Of a stretch of 32,650 nucleotides of DNA, positions 17,092 to 24,572 are shown in pieces; position 1 is the first letter of the stretch; each line of letters starts with the position of its first letter. The DNA lies in NCBI GenBank assembly GCA_016195405.1, contig JACPZP010000082.1, positions 1-32,650 on the forward strand. The letters run 5' to 3'. The position numbers and the translations under genes are program-made. This DNA is from Planctomycetota bacterium (GTDB lineage: Bacteria > Planctomycetota > Planctomycetia > Gemmatales > Gemmataceae). Under the pieces are notes generated by a model that worked only from the letters and a program-made list of their open reading frames with translations, had not been told where the DNA came from and did not search any database.

Positions 17092-17658
17092 TTGAGTCCG
17101 AGAAGCGAAGGTCCCAAGCCCGCCCGAAAAGGCGAACAACAGCCGGCGCCGACCTCGGCAACCGACGATGCCGGCAAAGCCCCCGGCCCTTTTGACGTGC
17201 GTACGGTCAAATCGCTCGTGGCTCTCATGACGCAGCACGATTTGAGCGAGATTGATCTGCGCGACGGCCATCAGCGTCTGCGCTTGCGGCGCGGCAATAG
17301 TCAGAAGCCGACGGTCGCCTTGGCGGTCCCCGTCCCCGCGACGCCACTGACTGCTGCTTCGCAGGTCACGGTACCGCCAAAGCCCGAATCGAACGCACTC
17401 CCACCGTCGAAGACACTGTTAGAAATCAAAAGCCCGACGCCCGGCACCTTCTATTCCAGCGCCAAACCTGGAGAGCCGCCTTTCGTCAAAGTCGGATCCA
17501 AGGTCATTGCGGAAACGGTTGTTTGCCTCATCGAAGCGATGAAGATTTTCAACGAAATCCAAGCGGAGGTTGCCGGCGTCATCGTCGACGTGGCGGTCGA
17601 AAACCAGCAGCCGGTGGAATACGGACAAGTGTTGTTTCGCGTCGATCCTGCGGGATGA
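17092..17658 (+). CDS. accB: Biotin carboxyl carrier protein of acetyl-CoA carboxylase
   Basis: BCCP carries CO2 on biotin between biotin carboxylase and the carboxyltransferase in fatty-acid synthesis. There are 188 residues from the TTG at 17092, which has GAGG five nt upstream (17083-17086) overlapping the pepP stop; another TTG at 17059 is in frame but lies inside pepP. Residues about 33-68 are the helical N-terminal part ([20 protein letters not shown]). A Pro/Ala/Thr-rich linker follows. The biotinyl domain (about 109-186) carries the biotin lysine K151 in [10 protein letters not shown]. It is longer than E. coli AccB because of the N-terminal stretch. Next to pepP and accC in one operon. 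Confidence 0.95.
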   Translation: MSPRSEGPKPARKGEQQPAPTSATDDAGKAPGPFDVRTVKSLVALMTQHDLSEIDLRDGHQRLRLRRGNSQKPTVALAVPVPATPLTAASQVTVPPKPESNALPPSKTLLEIKSPTPGTFYSSAKPGEPPFVKVGSKVIAETVVCLIEAMKIFNEIQAEVAGVIVDVAVENQQPVEYGQVLFRVDPAG

Positions 17659-17678
17659 GTATTCGGATTTGAGTCTTG

Positions 17679-19025
17679 ATGTTTCAGCGCATCTTAGTCG
17701 CCAATCGTGGTGAAATCGCCCTTCGCGTGATTCGGGCTTGCCGTGATCTTGGCATTGAGGTCGTCGCCGTCTACAGCGAGGCCGATCGCGGCGCTCCGTA
17801 TCTCGATCTGGCGGACGAAGCGATTTGCATTGGCCCGGCGCCGGCCGCACAGAGTTACTTAAATATCGCCCGTATCATCAGTGCCGCCGAGATTGCCAAC
17901 GTTCAGGCCATTCATCCGGGATACGGCTTCCTATCGGAGAACCCCCACTTCGCCGACGTTTGCCGCGATTGCAAGATTGAGTTTATCGGCCCGCCACAGC
18001 AGGCGATGGCGCTTGTCGGCAACAAGAACGAAGCCCGCAAGTTGGCTAAGAAGGCCGGCGTCCCGGTCGTGCCCGGCAGCGAGGGATTGATCCAGGACGA
18101 GAATGAGGCCCTGCGCCTGGCTGAGGAGATGGGTTACCCGGTCCTCATCAAGGCGGCGGCGGGCGGCGGCGGCCGGGGCATGCGCGTCGCCCGCAACGAC
18201 ATCAACCTTCGCGTCGGCCTGAAATCGGCCCAGCAGGAAGCCGAATCCGCCTTCAAGGACGGCAGCGTCTACCTCGAGAAGTATGTCGAACAACCCCGGC
18301 ACGTCGAAGTGCAAATCCTCGCCGATCGTCACGGCAATGTCGTCCATCTGTGGGAACGCGACTGCTCGCTCCAGAGGCGCCACCAAAAGCTCGTCGAGGA
18401 ATCGCCCGCCCCGAATTTGCCGGGGCCGGTTCGCGACGATATTTGCGCCGCTTCGGTCCGCCTCATCCGTGAAGCGAAATACTTCAATGCGGGCACCTGC
18501 GAATTCCTGGTTGACAAGGATAATCGCTTTTATTTCATCGAGATCAATGCCCGCATCCAGGTCGAGCATCCGGTGACGGAACTGGTGACCGGCATCGACT
18601 TGGTACAGGAACAAATCAAGATCGCCGCCGGTGAGAAGCTCGCGTTCGCGCAGGACGACGTTCGCCGCGCGGGCTGCGCCATGGAATGCCGAATCAACGC
18701 GGAAGATCCGGCCGCCGACTTCCGTCCTTCGCCGGGAGTGGTCACCAAATGGCAAACACCCGGCGGACCCGGCGTGCGCCTCGACACGCATGTCGTTCCG
18801 GGCTACCGCGTGCCCGCCAATTACGACTCGATGGTCGCTAAATTGCTCGTTCACCAGCCGACCCGCGCCCAGGCGTTGGCGACCATGCGGCGAGCGCTCA
18901 ACGAATTCATCGTCGAGGGCATCAAGACGACCATTCCGCTGCACAAGGAAATCTTCAACCATTCCGCCTTCATTGATGGCCGGGTCGACACGACCTTCAT
19001 CGAGCGCAACTGGATGGGAAAGTGA
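17679..19025 (+). CDS. accC: Biotin carboxylase subunit of acetyl-CoA carboxylase
   Basis: A 448-residue ATP-grasp enzyme that carboxylates biotin on AccB. It has the N-terminal pre-ATP-grasp domain ([20 protein letters not shown]), the glycine-rich ATP loop [10 protein letters not shown] (159-168), [15 protein letters not shown], and [14 protein letters not shown] with the catalytic Glu/Arg residues. EMNTR is the more usual wording at the latter site; Ile/Ala here is a mild variant. The C-terminal domain ends at ERNWMGK. The ATG at 17679 is used (a TTG precedes it directly), 21 nt after the accB stop. The operon appears to end here; downstream DNA looks decayed. Confidence 0.97.
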   Translation: MFQRILVANRGEIALRVIRACRDLGIEVVAVYSEADRGAPYLDLADEAICIGPAPAAQSYLNIARIISAAEIANVQAIHPGYGFLSENPHFADVCRDCKIEFIGPPQQAMALVGNKNEARKLAKKAGVPVVPGSEGLIQDENEALRLAEEMGYPVLIKAAAGGGGRGMRVARNDINLRVGLKSAQQEAESAFKDGSVYLEKYVEQPRHVEVQILADRHGNVVHLWERDCSLQRRHQKLVEESPAPNLPGPVRDDICAASVRLIREAKYFNAGTCEFLVDKDNRFYFIEINARIQVEHPVTELVTGIDLVQEQIKIAAGEKLAFAQDDVRRAGCAMECRINAEDPAADFRPSPGVVTKWQTPGGPGVRLDTHVVPGYRVPANYDSMVAKLLVHQPTRAQALATMRRALNEFIVEGIKTTIPLHKEIFNHSAFIDGRVDTTFIERNWMGK

Positions 19026-19028
19026 ATC

Positions 19029-19163
19029 GTGTCGGGGAAAGTCGCGTTCCATGTCGAATCGAGAACTCAGCACCTGCCCGCCATCACCGCCATGCAGTTT
19101 GGCGCTGAGGTCGTCTATTTAAGTCATTATTTGGTTGTTAGTTACGGGGAAAACTCGAGCTGA
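19029..19163 (+). pseudogene. Possible 5' remnant of a gene truncated after accC
   Basis: From the GTG at 19029, three nt after the accC stop, about 28 codons show strong G/C preference at third positions and protein-like content (SGKVAFHVESRTQHLPAITA). At about 19115 the base composition drops and the frame runs into non-coding-like codons before TGA at 19161-19163. This looks like the beginning of a former fourth gene of the operon cut off by a deletion or insertion. I do not recognise the family, and a short genuine peptide cannot be excluded. Confidence 0.3.
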
Positions 19164-19539
19164 GCGCCACAGTTCCACACTCACATACCCCCGGCTGCCC
19201 CGTGTATCCATCGAACGCACAATTGGAGAGGACCTATCCAACGTCAGGATAGTAGCAAATCGCAGCTTATTAGCAAGATTCCGCAAGAGGGTTGTTGCGA
19301 AACGAGTCACGAGCCAGGCCCTGGCATGGAATCAAGCATTTGGACTCGAGTGCGCTGCACGAATCGATCATTGCAACCAATTTCCTGCTAGGTGGTTACG
19401 GACGAGAATAAAAAAACTTGCCGTTGCTTCACGACTTGGCATCCGCGTTGCAATGAGTATCTGCCGTGAGAAGTTGGTAAGCGAGTCCCAACAACTCACT
19501 TTCAAAGAGCCCCAACCTGCCTACTCAACTCCTCCCGTG
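19164..19539. other. Lower-GC region without a credible gene
   Basis: This stretch is clearly less GC-rich than its neighbours. A frame of 141 codons on the plus strand (TTG at 19135 to 19560) is open but very basic, has no ribosome site and no recognisable domain, so I do not call it. No transposase remains or terminal repeats were seen. Confidence 0.45.
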
Positions 19540-19583
19540 GGCACGGGGCGCAGCCGGTAGCGAGTCCCGGTTAGCCCCGTGCC
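19540..19583. repeat. Hairpin repeat with 10-nt arms
   Basis: GGCACGGGGC (19540-19549) and its exact reverse complement GCCCCGTGCC (19574-19583) enclose a 24-nt loop. A second small hairpin, CCCACC (19625-19630) with GGTGGG (19641-19646), lies further on. Both sit between accC and the end of gatB, which converge, so they may work as terminators, but neither has a T tract. Confidence 0.75.
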
Positions 19584-19652
19584 AACACCTCTCTTCAAGC
19601 TCAAGACGCCACATCCTTTCGACCCCCACCAAGTTTAGCAGGTGGGCTCTTG

Positions 19653-19683
19653 TCCGTGCTCGCCGCTGGCTCGCGGCTAAACG
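19653..19683. repeat. Half-copy of the TTAGCCGCGAGCC repeat, overlapping the gatB stop
   Basis: 31 nt that match the right arm of the palindrome inside gatB (20680-20710) at 29 of 31 positions. On the minus strand it reads CGTTTAGCCGCGAGCC and so on; the TAG in it is the gatB stop codon. No matching left arm is seen nearby. Confidence 0.9.
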
Positions 19684-21350
19684 GCGTCTAACTCTTCCGC
19701 GAGTAACCTTTGCACGAGTTCCGTATTCGCCATTCCTTTGGTTTCGCGCATGACGGCGCCTTTGATGGCATCGGCGGCTTTGACCTTCCCTTTCTTGAAG
19801 TCGGCGACGGCTTTGGGATTGGCGGCGACGGCTCGGCGAACGATTTCGCGCAGCTGCGATTCGTCGGACACGACCTGGTAGCCGAGCTTGGCGAGCGCCG
19901 CTTTGACCGTCGCGTCGCTGTTTGCCATTTCAGCGAACACTTCCCGTGCGCGCTGCTTGTTCAGGCCGCTTGATTTGACTTCCTGAATTAGGCCGGCCAG
20001 CGATGCGGGCGGTATTGCGAACTCTCTAATTTGTTGCTTGCGATCGTTAAGCGTTTGCAGCACTTCGTTGGAAATCCAGTTGCTCGTTTCCTTGGGATCG
20101 CCAGAAAGGCCGGCTGTCTGCTCGAAGTACGCAACCACGGCCCGCCCTTGGCTAGAAAGCACGCTGGCGTCATAGGGCGACAAGCCATACTCCGTTTGCA
20201 GCCGATTTCGCTGGGCGGCGGGCAATTCACCGAGGCCGGCGCGGGCTTTCTCCAGCATCAGCGAGTCGATCAGAATCGGTACGAGGTCGGGCTCTGGAAA
20301 ATAGCGATAGTCCGCGGCCTCTTCTTTGCGCCGTTGAATTTCGGTAACGCCTCGCTTCTCGTTCCATCCGGCCGTTGCCTTCGCAACCATGACCAAGCTT
20401 CCGTTACGTTTTTCTTGGACCGGAATCACTGTGCTGCCGGCGAAGTTTCGTGCGCTGCGCGGATCGACGTTCCACACGCTGCCGAGTTTCTGTTGATATT
20501 CTTGGAATTGACGTTCCGCTTCATATTTGAGCGCCCGCTCGACGCCGCGAAAGCTATTGAGGTTTTTGATCTCGACAATCGGCGTTGCCGCAAACGTCTC
20601 ACCCTCGGCTCCGGTGGATTCTACGTTTAGCCGCGAGCCTGCGGCGAGCGCGGATGGTGTCCCATGCGGTTGGATACGGTCCGCGCTCGCCGTTGGCTCG
20701 CGGCTAAACGAAGAGGCGACGGGTGAGGGGGAAATGGGAATGTGAATGTTAACATTGGCGTCGCAGCGCAAACTGCCCTCCTGCATCTCGCAGTCGGAGA
20801 CTTCGATCTCGCGCAAGAGGAGCCGCATTTCCTCGAGATACGCCTTGGCTTCTTCTGGAGCGCGCAGGTCAGGCTGGCTGACTATTTCCAAGAGAGGAAC
20901 GCCGGTGCGATTGAGGTCGACAAGGCTGTCGCGGCCGCCGCCTTGTTCGTCATGCAACATCTTGCCTGCGTCTTCCTCCAGGTGGGCGCGGATGATGCCG
21001 ATTTTCTTGGCGCCGCCTGGGCATTCAATCTGCAGCCAACCGGCCTTGCTAAAAGGTAGATCGTATTGGCTGATTTGATAGTTCTTGGGAAGGTCGGGAT
21101 AGAAATAGTTCTTGCGATCCCACTTGGTGAGGGAAGCGATTTGGCAATTAAGAGCCATTGCTGCCTTGAGAGCCAGCTCGAAAGCCATCCGGTTCATTAC
21201 CGGCAACGCTCCGGGAAGGCCGGCGCACACCGGGCACGTCGCCGAGTTGGGAGGCAGTCCGAACTTCGTGCTGCAGCCGCAAAACAGCTTGGTCCGCGTC
21301 AAGAGCTGGACGTGGACTTCAAGGCCGATGATGGTGCGATAAGGGGACAC
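19677..21350 (-). CDS. gatB: Asp/Glu-tRNA(Asn/Gln) amidotransferase subunit B, with an in-frame repeat insertion
   Basis: GatB activates the carboxyl group of mischarged Glu-tRNA(Gln) or Asp-tRNA(Asn) with ATP and receives ammonia from GatA. Motifs: IIGLEVHVQL at the N-terminus, the C(GC)...C..C zinc region (FCGCSTKFG, ATCPVCAG), RKNYFYPDLPKNYQISQY, RAHLEEDAGK, NRTGVPLLEIVS, DYRYFPEPDL, and a YqeY-like tail. I choose the GTG at 21350 (557 residues) because GGGAG lies five nt upstream; TTG 21362 and GTG 21356 are alternatives. Between DANV and EIKNLNSF there are 59 residues instead of about 14 in ordinary GatB. The extra DNA contains a palindrome with 31-nt arms. The stop codon TAG lies in another copy of the same repeat. 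The reading frame is intact, so the protein is probably functional. Confidence 0.95.
   Translation of the reverse strand: MSPYRTIIGLEVHVQLLTRTKLFCGCSTKFGLPPNSATCPVCAGLPGALPVMNRMAFELALKAAMALNCQIASLTKWDRKNYFYPDLPKNYQISQYDLPFSKAGWLQIECPGGAKKIGIIRAHLEEDAGKMLHDEQGGGRDSLVDLNRTGVPLLEIVSQPDLRAPEEAKAYLEEMRLLLREIEVSDCEMQEGSLRCDANVNIHIPISPSPVASSFSREPTASADRIQPHGTPSALAAGSRLNVESTGAEGETFAATPIVEIKNLNSFRGVERALKYEAERQFQEYQQKLGSVWNVDPRSARNFAGSTVIPVQEKRNGSLVMVAKATAGWNEKRGVTEIQRRKEEAADYRYFPEPDLVPILIDSLMLEKARAGLGELPAAQRNRLQTEYGLSPYDASVLSSQGRAVVAYFEQTAGLSGDPKETSNWISNEVLQTLNDRKQQIREFAIPPASLAGLIQEVKSSGLNKQRAREVFAEMANSDATVKAALAKLGYQVVSDESQLREIVRRAVAANPKAVADFKKGKVKAADAIKGAVMRETKGMANTELVQRLLAEELDAV
20624..20710. repeat. 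Palindromic repeat (31-nt arms) inserted in gatB
   Basis: The left arm 20624-20654 and right arm 20680-20710 are inverted copies with 29 of 31 positions pairing, around a 25-nt loop. Arm ends are CGTTTAGCCGCGAGCC and CGGCGAGCGCGGA. It lies wholly inside the gatB coding frame and encodes the Ser/Ala/Gly/Pro-rich stretch FSREPTASADRI to GSRLN. Confidence 0.95.
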
Positions 21351-21365
21351 GTTCACTCCCAATAC

Positions 21366-21394
21366 CCCCAGGATTCGCTGCGCTCATCCTGGGG
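21366..21394. repeat. Hairpin repeat in the gatA-gatB gap (loop TCGCTGCGCTC)
   Basis: CCCCAGGAT (21366-21374) and ATCCTGGGG (21386-21394) pair perfectly around the 11-nt loop TCGCTGCGCTC. The gatA stop codon (21384-21386) is inside it. The same loop occurs in the hairpin at 23218-23246, where the stem bases differ in a compensating way. Confidence 0.9.
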
Positions 21395-22847
21395 CTTGGA
21401 CCTTGGGACGACGGTTGTGCCAGTCGGTCGCGCGCTCAAACATTCGCGCCACCTGCAACAATTTTCCTTCTTCGAACGGCGCCGCCATGAGTTGCAAGCC
21501 GATCGGCAACCCGTTTTTCGTGAAGCCGCACGGCACGCTGATGCCGGGAAGCCCAGCGAGGTTGGCGCCGATCGTGTAGATGTCGGACAGGTACATCGCC
21601 AATGGATCGCCAGTTTTCTCGCCCAACTTGAAGGCGGCCGTCGGTGTCGTCGGGCCGGCGATCACATCGCACTGGCGGAATGCCGTGTCGAAATCGTCCT
21701 TGATGAGGCGGCGAACCTTGAGCGCCTTGAGATAATACGCGTCGACATAACCGCTGGAGAGTGCATAAGTGCCGAGCATCACTCGGCGTTTGACCTCGGC
21801 GCCAAAGCCTTCGCCGCGCGACCGGGCGACCATGTCCAGCAGGTCGGCGAATTTTTCGGCGCGATGGCCGAAATGCACGCCGTCGTAACGAGCCAGGTTG
21901 CTCGACGCTTCCGCGGTGGCCACGAGGTAATAAACGGCTACGGCAAAAGAACTGTGCGGCAATGAAATTTCCTTTAGCACAGCTCCTTGACTTTGATACT
22001 CCGCGAGAGCCACACGTACCGCGTTTTCGACTTCCGCATCGAGCCCGTCGGAAAAGAACTCCCGCGGAATCCCGACAGTGAGCGGTTTAACGAGTTGGTC
22101 GAGACCCCTGGAATAAGCGGGTACCGGGCGATCGACGCTGGTACTGTCGCGGGCATCGTGGCCCGCGATGGCTTCCAGGAGCAAAGCCGCATCGTAGACG
22201 TTGTGCGCGAGTGGGCCGACTTGATCGAGGGAACTGCCAAAGGCGATCACGCCGAAACGTGACACGCGGCCATAGGTTGGTTTGAAACCGACGATGCCGC
22301 ATAAGGCCGCGGGTTGGCGTATCGAGCCGCCTGTGTCGGTGCCGATGCCGAGGGGCGCGAGGCCGGCGGCGACCGCTGCCGCGGAGCCGCCGCTGGAGCC
22401 GCCCGGCGTTCGCTCGAGGTCCCAGGGGTTTCGCGTGATCGTGAAGCCGCTGTTCTCAGTGGACGAGCCCATGGCAAATTCGTCCATGTTGGTCTTGCCG
22501 AGTAGAATCGCGTCCGCTTGCTTTAAGCGCGTAATGACATGGGCGTCGTAGGGCGGAATGAAATCGCGCAGAATTTTGCTGCCGCAAGTGGTCTTTTGGC
22601 CGGCAACGCAAAGGATGTCCTTGACCGCGACCGGTACGCCGGCGAGGATGCCCAAGAGATCGCCGTGTTTGCGTTTGGCGTCGACGGCGCGCGCCTGGGC
22701 AAGTGCGAATTCGTCATCGACGTGGAGGAAAGCGTTGAGGCTGCCGTCGCGCTCGTGAATCGTTCGGAGAAAAGCAGCAGTGATTTCCAGGGCGGAGGCG
22801 CCTTGGACTTGTGCGGCAAGCAATTCGGCGGCAGTCAGTTCGTTCAT
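21384..22847 (-). CDS. gatA: Asp/Glu-tRNA(Asn/Gln) amidotransferase subunit A
   Basis: GatA frees ammonia from glutamine for transfer to the tRNA-bound acid activated by GatB. A 487-residue amidase-signature protein with the Lys-cisSer-Ser triad: Lys76 (VAVKDILC), cis-Ser151 ([13 protein letters not shown]) and nucleophile Ser175 ([11 protein letters not shown]). The spacing (75 and 24 residues) equals that of characterised GatA. The ATG at 22847 has GGGG upstream. The C-terminus (RPKVQAPG) and its TGA come from a palindromic repeat, so the natural end may have been replaced by repeat sequence. gatC lies 63 nt upstream and gatB begins 33 nt downstream. Confidence 0.97.
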   Translation of the reverse strand: MNELTAAELLAAQVQGASALEITAAFLRTIHERDGSLNAFLHVDDEFALAQARAVDAKRKHGDLLGILAGVPVAVKDILCVAGQKTTCGSKILRDFIPPYDAHVITRLKQADAILLGKTNMDEFAMGSSTENSGFTITRNPWDLERTPGGSSGGSAAAVAAGLAPLGIGTDTGGSIRQPAALCGIVGFKPTYGRVSRFGVIAFGSSLDQVGPLAHNVYDAALLLEAIAGHDARDSTSVDRPVPAYSRGLDQLVKPLTVGIPREFFSDGLDAEVENAVRVALAEYQSQGAVLKEISLPHSSFAVAVYYLVATAEASSNLARYDGVHFGHRAEKFADLLDMVARSRGEGFGAEVKRRVMLGTYALSSGYVDAYYLKALKVRRLIKDDFDTAFRQCDVIAGPTTPTAAFKLGEKTGDPLAMYLSDIYTIGANLAGLPGISVPCGFTKNGLPIGLQLMAAPFEEGKLLQVARMFERATDWHNRRPKVQAPG

Positions 22848-22910
22848 GGCCCCAATCCCGCTCGCGGTCAGCGCGACCTTGATTCCGTCTTGCGAAGCCG
22901 CAAGCGGCGA

Positions 22911-23198
22911 TCAATCGAGCACTGCGGGAACGGCGTAGAAATCCCCCCGCCGCGCGGGGGCGTTGGCGAGAGCGGCATCCACGGTCAGCGAAGGCGCGAG
23001 TTCATCCGCACGAAACACATTCTGCAGGTCCAGCGCATGCGCAAGCGGTTCGACGCCATCGGTGTGCAACGCTTGGAGTTGGTTGACATATTCTATGATG
23101 GCGCCCAAATCACGCGCCATCGCCTCCAACTCGGCTGGCGTCAGATCGAGACGCGCGAGATGGGCTACCCAACGGACGTGTTCGAGCGGGAGCGCCAT
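22911..23198 (-). CDS. gatC: Asp/Glu-tRNA(Asn/Gln) amidotransferase subunit C
   Basis: A 95-residue belt-like subunit that stabilises the GatA-GatB pair. Typical GatC features: EHVRWVAHLARLDLTPAELE near the N-terminus, a middle part with VNQLQALHTDGVEPLAHALDL, and the C-terminal RRGDFYAVPAVLD. The ATG at 23198 opens the reading frame with GAGAG-poor upstream sequence. The preceding gene on the strand is rpmB, separated by a 55-nt gap that holds the hairpin repeat at 23218-23246. Confidence 0.95.
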   Translation of the reverse strand: MALPLEHVRWVAHLARLDLTPAELEAMARDLGAIIEYVNQLQALHTDGVEPLAHALDLQNVFRADELAPSLTVDAALANAPARRGDFYAVPAVLD

Positions 23199-23217
23199 GA
23201 GAGTTCACAACGCCTAC

Positions 23218-23246
23218 CCACGGGATTCGCTGCGCTCATCCCGTGG
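23218..23246. repeat. Hairpin repeat in the rpmB-gatC gap (loop TCGCTGCGCTC)
   Basis: CCACGGGAT (23218-23226) and ATCCCGTGG (23238-23246) pair perfectly around TCGCTGCGCTC, the same loop as at 21366-21394. It fills most of the space between the rpmB stop and the gatC start. Confidence 0.9.
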
Positions 23247-23253
23247 CTTGGGA

Positions 23254-23514
23254 TTAGAGAGTGGGCATTTGGAATGGTTTGCGCTTGACGGGCCGCTGCA
23301 CGAGCCCGCTGCGAATCGCTTTGACGGAAACGCGTGCGGTTTGCACTTTGCCATCGATCACGACTTTGATGCGCTGCAGATTCGGCTTGAACGTTCGTTT
23401 GGTGATGCCGGTCACTTTCCGACCGACGCCGCCCAAGTACTTGGCCTTGCCGCGTCGCGCGTAATGATTACCTCTCACCGGTTTCTTGCCCGTGATGGCA
23501 CACTTCATACCCAT
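23254..23514 (-). CDS. rpmB: 50S ribosomal protein L28
   Basis: An 86-residue ribosomal protein of the large subunit. It shows the L28 patterns MKCAITGKKPVRGNHY, TKRTFKPNLQRIKVVIDGK and RVSVKAIRSGLVQRP. The ATG at 23514 is preferred (purine-rich AAGGAAGAGAG upstream); an in-frame ATG at 23508 (MKCAITG) is the other choice. The N-terminus CxxTGKK has one Cys of the first zinc-type pair only (no second CxxC), so it belongs to the zinc-free type of L28. First gene of the rpmB-gatCAB group. Confidence 0.95.
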   Translation of the reverse strand: MGMKCAITGKKPVRGNHYARRGKAKYLGGVGRKVTGITKRTFKPNLQRIKVVIDGKVQTARVSVKAIRSGLVQRPVKRKPFQMPTL

Positions 23515-23948
23515 CGGTTCACTCTCTTCCTTCAAGGGCTTCGGAGATTCACCGGTAAACTACGATTTTACGGCGATGGCGTCCTTTGACAAGACGAAGG
23601 TTGCTCGCCTTCAATATTGGGGGCGAAGGGATTCCATTTCCCAAACTTTCGTGCTATTCTAGCCTTGCGAATGTACCGGGCTTCAGGCGAATCCATTTGG
23701 CATCGCCTTTGCTCTAATACTCGCGGTTGGAAAATCTGCCTAAAAAAGCGCGAACCTGCAGTGAACCTGTGCTGTCCGTGGGTTAGGGACACACTTGGTT
23801 CATGTGTTTTTGGGGGCGAACTCGTACCAAACGGACTGGCATTTCGTTTGGAAGGCGTCCCAAAGATTGCGATTTGAGGATTTAAGTTTTTCTCCTAACT
23901 GGCCGACTTCAAAAGAGTTCGGTCATCCACAATCGCCGGAGGTATGTC
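23515..23948. other. Divergent intergenic region, no gene seen
   Basis: 434 nt between rpmB (-) and the leader ORF (+). Moderately AT-richer than the genes. Possible -10 like TAGAAT on the minus strand near 23657 (plus-strand ATTCTA) without a convincing -35. The open frames here are short, with no domain or ribosome site. Confidence 0.4.
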
Positions 23949-24350
23949 ATGGCCCTGAATCTCTTGCACAAGCTGGTGCTGCGAGTCGCTTCCAAGGGCG
24001 ACCACAAGGCCGCTCTGCGCGAGGTCTCGGCGGCCATGGGTACCGTGCCGGCATTCCCATCTCTACCAGGGCGCAAGACGCCAGGTTTTGCGGGAGCCGT
24101 TATGGAACCGCGAGCGACGTGGGCCGGTACCGGCGATTTCGGTACGGCTCAGGCCGTCGTGCGGGCCGGTCGGCCCCGAAGCCTTGCTTGCGTGCCCGGC
24201 ACACCCATCCTCGGAAGAAATCCGAGGGGGACCATCCAATCAAGGTGGTCCCGGATAAACCGCTTGGCGAGTCAACGCTTAATGCTTCAACGCATTGCGC
24301 GTCAGCCTCGCTGCTATCGCGGCAACCCCATGGCGTACGTGCAGGGCTGA
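23949..24350 (+). CDS. Leader ORF of unknown function before the ECF sigma gene
   Basis: 133 codons from the ATG at 23949, which has a very good ribosome site (GGAGGT five to nine nt upstream). The first 30 codons look like a helical peptide (MALNLLHKLVLRVASKGDHK). After that the translation is low-quality (many Gly/Arg/Pro) and runs through several strong hairpins, so only the start may matter, as in translated leaders. The TGA is at 24348-24350. The sigma factor gene starts 222 nt later. Not recognised. It may be a leader peptide, a decayed gene or a true small protein. Confidence 0.35.
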   Translation: MALNLLHKLVLRVASKGDHKAALREVSAAMGTVPAFPSLPGRKTPGFAGAVMEPRATWAGTGDFGTAQAVVRAGRPRSLACVPGTPILGRNPRGTIQSRWSRINRLASQRLMLQRIARQPRCYRGNPMAYVQG

Positions 24351-24540
24351 GCCGGCATTCTCGGCACCCTGGGTTCATTCCCAGCACAAAACATCTGAAT
24401 AGTCCGCGGACCAGCCTCCGCGGAGACCGCGTTGGCTTGCCTCCAGGCGAGCCGGGAGCGTAAGCGACCGGAGGCCCACGGAAGCCGCGGCATTTACCCC
24501 GTGACCCGCGGGGACGCCGCACGCCAACCTCCGGTCGGAC
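24122..24540 (+). ncRNA. Candidate structured leader RNA upstream of the ECF sigma gene
   Basis: At least seven stems follow each other: about 24122-24150 (CCGGTACCG with CGGTACGGC, one bulge); 24209-24215/24221-24227 (7 bp, loop AGAAA); 24228-24234/24246-24252 (7 bp, directly adjacent); a CTGGG/CCCAG stem with loop TTCATT near 24369-24384; 24404-24410/24417-24423 (7 bp, loop CCAGCC); 24434-24441/24446-24453 (8 pairs, loop TCCA); and a closing 10-bp stem 24465-24474/24528-24537 that encloses GCGGC/GCCGC (24487-24491/24516-24520) and CCCCG/CGGGG (24497-24501/24509-24513). It ends 36 nt before the sigma ATG. I do not recognise it as RNase P, SRP, tmRNA, 6S RNA or a known riboswitch. High GC makes chance hairpins possible. 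Confidence 0.45.
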
Positions 24541-24572
24541 AGGTCATTTGGTAGGGATCGGGAGTTTCGATC

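Noticed and set aside
17931..19073. 380-codon minus-strand frame opposite accC
   Set aside because: Shadow of accC; no domain.
24340..24400. tRNA or tmRNA suggested by the T-arm-like CTGGG-TTCATT-CCCAG
   Set aside because: No acceptor or anticodon stem can be placed around it, and no tag ORF is visible.
23795..24463. 223-codon plus-strand frame in the leader region
   Set aside because: No ribosome site, composition unlike a protein, crosses strong hairpins. The frame with a good start is the one at 23949.
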